Shown here: piece after piece, positions 13,989 through 14,649 of the stretch
Position numbering within the stretch: position 1 is the stretch's first letter
How the letters are laid out: every line of letters begins with the position of its first letter
Origin: Patescibacteria group bacterium
GTDB lineage: Bacteria > Patescibacteriota > WWE3 > 2-01-FULL-39-13
DNA length: 14,649 nt
Direction of reading: 5' to 3'
Assembly: GCA_030916925.1 (NCBI GenBank)
Contig: JAUPVU010000060.1
Span: 1 to 14,649, forward strand
Notes under the pieces: model-generated
Databases searched by the model: none
What the model was told of the DNA's origin: nothing
The model's input: the letters and a program-made list of their open reading frames with translations, nothing else
Made by a program: the position numbers and the translations under genes

Positions 13989-14649
13989 ATGTTTACCGAA
14001 ACGACAAAACAAAATCTGAACGTAGTTTATGTTCCAATAGCAGAATTACTTCCGGCTACATATAACCCACGGAAGTGGAGCGAGGATGCTATTACTCAAC
14101 TAACAGAGAGCATGAAACGCTTCGGACTAGTTGACCCAATTGTTGTAAATGGTGCAACTGATAGAAAGAATATCGTAATAGGCGGACATTTTAGGCTGAA
14201 GGTTGCAAAAGATTTAGGATACAAAGAAATCCCTGTTGTATATATAGATATCCCAGACTTAGAAAAGGAAAAGGAATTAAATCTGAGACTTAACAAAAAT
14301 GTCGGAGATTGGGACTGGAATCTTCTTGCGGAATTCGGAGAAACTGTGCTTGCGGACATTGGCTTCTCAAGCGAGCAACTTGATGACATTTTTGATATTG
14401 AGGATACTCCTGAACAATTTGATCTTCAAAAAGAGCTTGAGAAATTGGATATAAAACAAATTGAGATTCAAAAGGGAGACATCTGGCAACTTGGAGACAG
14501 CATGCTTATGTGTGGCGACTCCACTATTGAGGCGGATATTCTTAAGCTAATGAATGGGGAAAAGGCATCAATGTGCTTCACGGATCCACCGTACATATTA
14601 GACTACCTCAATGGCAAGAAGAAGCACGGCAATGCAACAGAAGGATTCG
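13989..14649 (+). CDS. ParB-domain/DNA methyltransferase fusion (5' part, cut by window edge)
   Basis: The first 220 residues are present and the frame is open to the window end. Residues about 10-100 are a ParB/Srx-type N-terminal domain: VPIAELLPATYNPRKWSEDA with N26-P-R28, LTESMKRFGLVDPIVV, and the GGHFRL motif (G65-G66-H67-F68-R69). A linker leads to the methyltransferase start (GDIWQLGDSMLMCGDST) and its catalytic motif D199-PPY202 in CFTDPPYILDY. DPPY enzymes with motif IV first are usually beta-class and methylate adenine N6 or cytosine N4. In phages and integrative elements this fusion is a common stand-alone modification enzyme that protects element DNA; the ParB domain probably binds CTP or DNA (family knowledge). 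It is co-directional with the 244-aa gene and has its own -10 box. The remaining motifs are outside the window. Confidence 0.88.
   Translation, partial: MFTETTKQNLNVVYVPIAELLPATYNPRKWSEDAITQLTESMKRFGLVDPIVVNGATDRKNIVIGGHFRLKVAKDLGYKEIPVVYIDIPDLEKEKELNLRLNKNVGDWDWNLLAEFGETVLADIGFSSEQLDDIFDIEDTPEQFDLQKELEKLDIKQIEIQKGDIWQLGDSMLMCGDSTIEADILKLMNGEKASMCFTDPPYILDYLNGKKKHGNATEGF

Overview
This is an AT-rich, gene-dense bacterial accessory region (a defence island). It holds nine complete genes I consider real, one gene cut at each window edge, and one doubtful mini-ORF. Intergenic gaps are all under about 70 bases. No rRNA, tRNA, CRISPR array, transposase or integrase is visible. The standard bacterial code fits, because ORFs of up to 1100 codons have no internal TGA. 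The style of the short nuclease and zinc-ribbon proteins, the AT bias and the apparent leaderless promoters would suit a Patescibacteria (CPR)-like genome or an element carried by one. That is a guess from style, not proof.

Left part (1-1381): the tail of an unknown gene, then an AbiJ-like abortive-infection protein with a C-terminal HEPN-like RNase motif (190-1029, +). It converges on a small DUF559/Vsr-like nuclease (1055-1381, -), with a two-way hairpin between them. Middle-left (1426-5021): two divergent genes share a 59-bp promoter region. One is a 360-aa protein with two four-cysteine zinc ribbons (-). The other is an 817-aa protein with a zinc ribbon and a C-terminal PD-(D/E)XK nuclease motif (+). 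I recognise neither as a named family.

Centre-right (5055-13139, all -): a tight five-gene operon. In transcription order it encodes a small MerR/excisionase-type HTH protein, an 1100-aa PLD nuclease-SNF2 helicase fusion, a 1024-aa Eco57I-like N6-adenine methyltransferase with a TaqI-like specificity region, a membrane-anchored protein of unknown fold, and a Cas4/RecB-like nuclease. The genes touch or overlap (1-nt gap, ATGA, 14-nt overlap, TAATG), which suggests co-translation. It reads as a restriction-modification-like defence system. The methylase would mark self DNA, and the translocating helicase with its fused PLD nuclease would attack unmarked DNA. The membrane protein and the RecB-like nuclease would be extra parts. 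It is related in logic to DISARM (SNF2 helicase, adenine methylase, PLD protein) but lacks DrmA and DrmB, so it is not canonical DISARM.

Right edge (13205-14649, +): a divergent unknown 244-aa protein with a helix-turn-helix-like C-terminus, a perfect 26-bp palindrome over its stop codon, and the start of a ParB-domain/DNA-methyltransferase fusion typical of phages and mobile elements. At five starts a good -10 hexamer lies only 6-11 nt before the ATG, so these mRNAs would be leaderless or nearly so.
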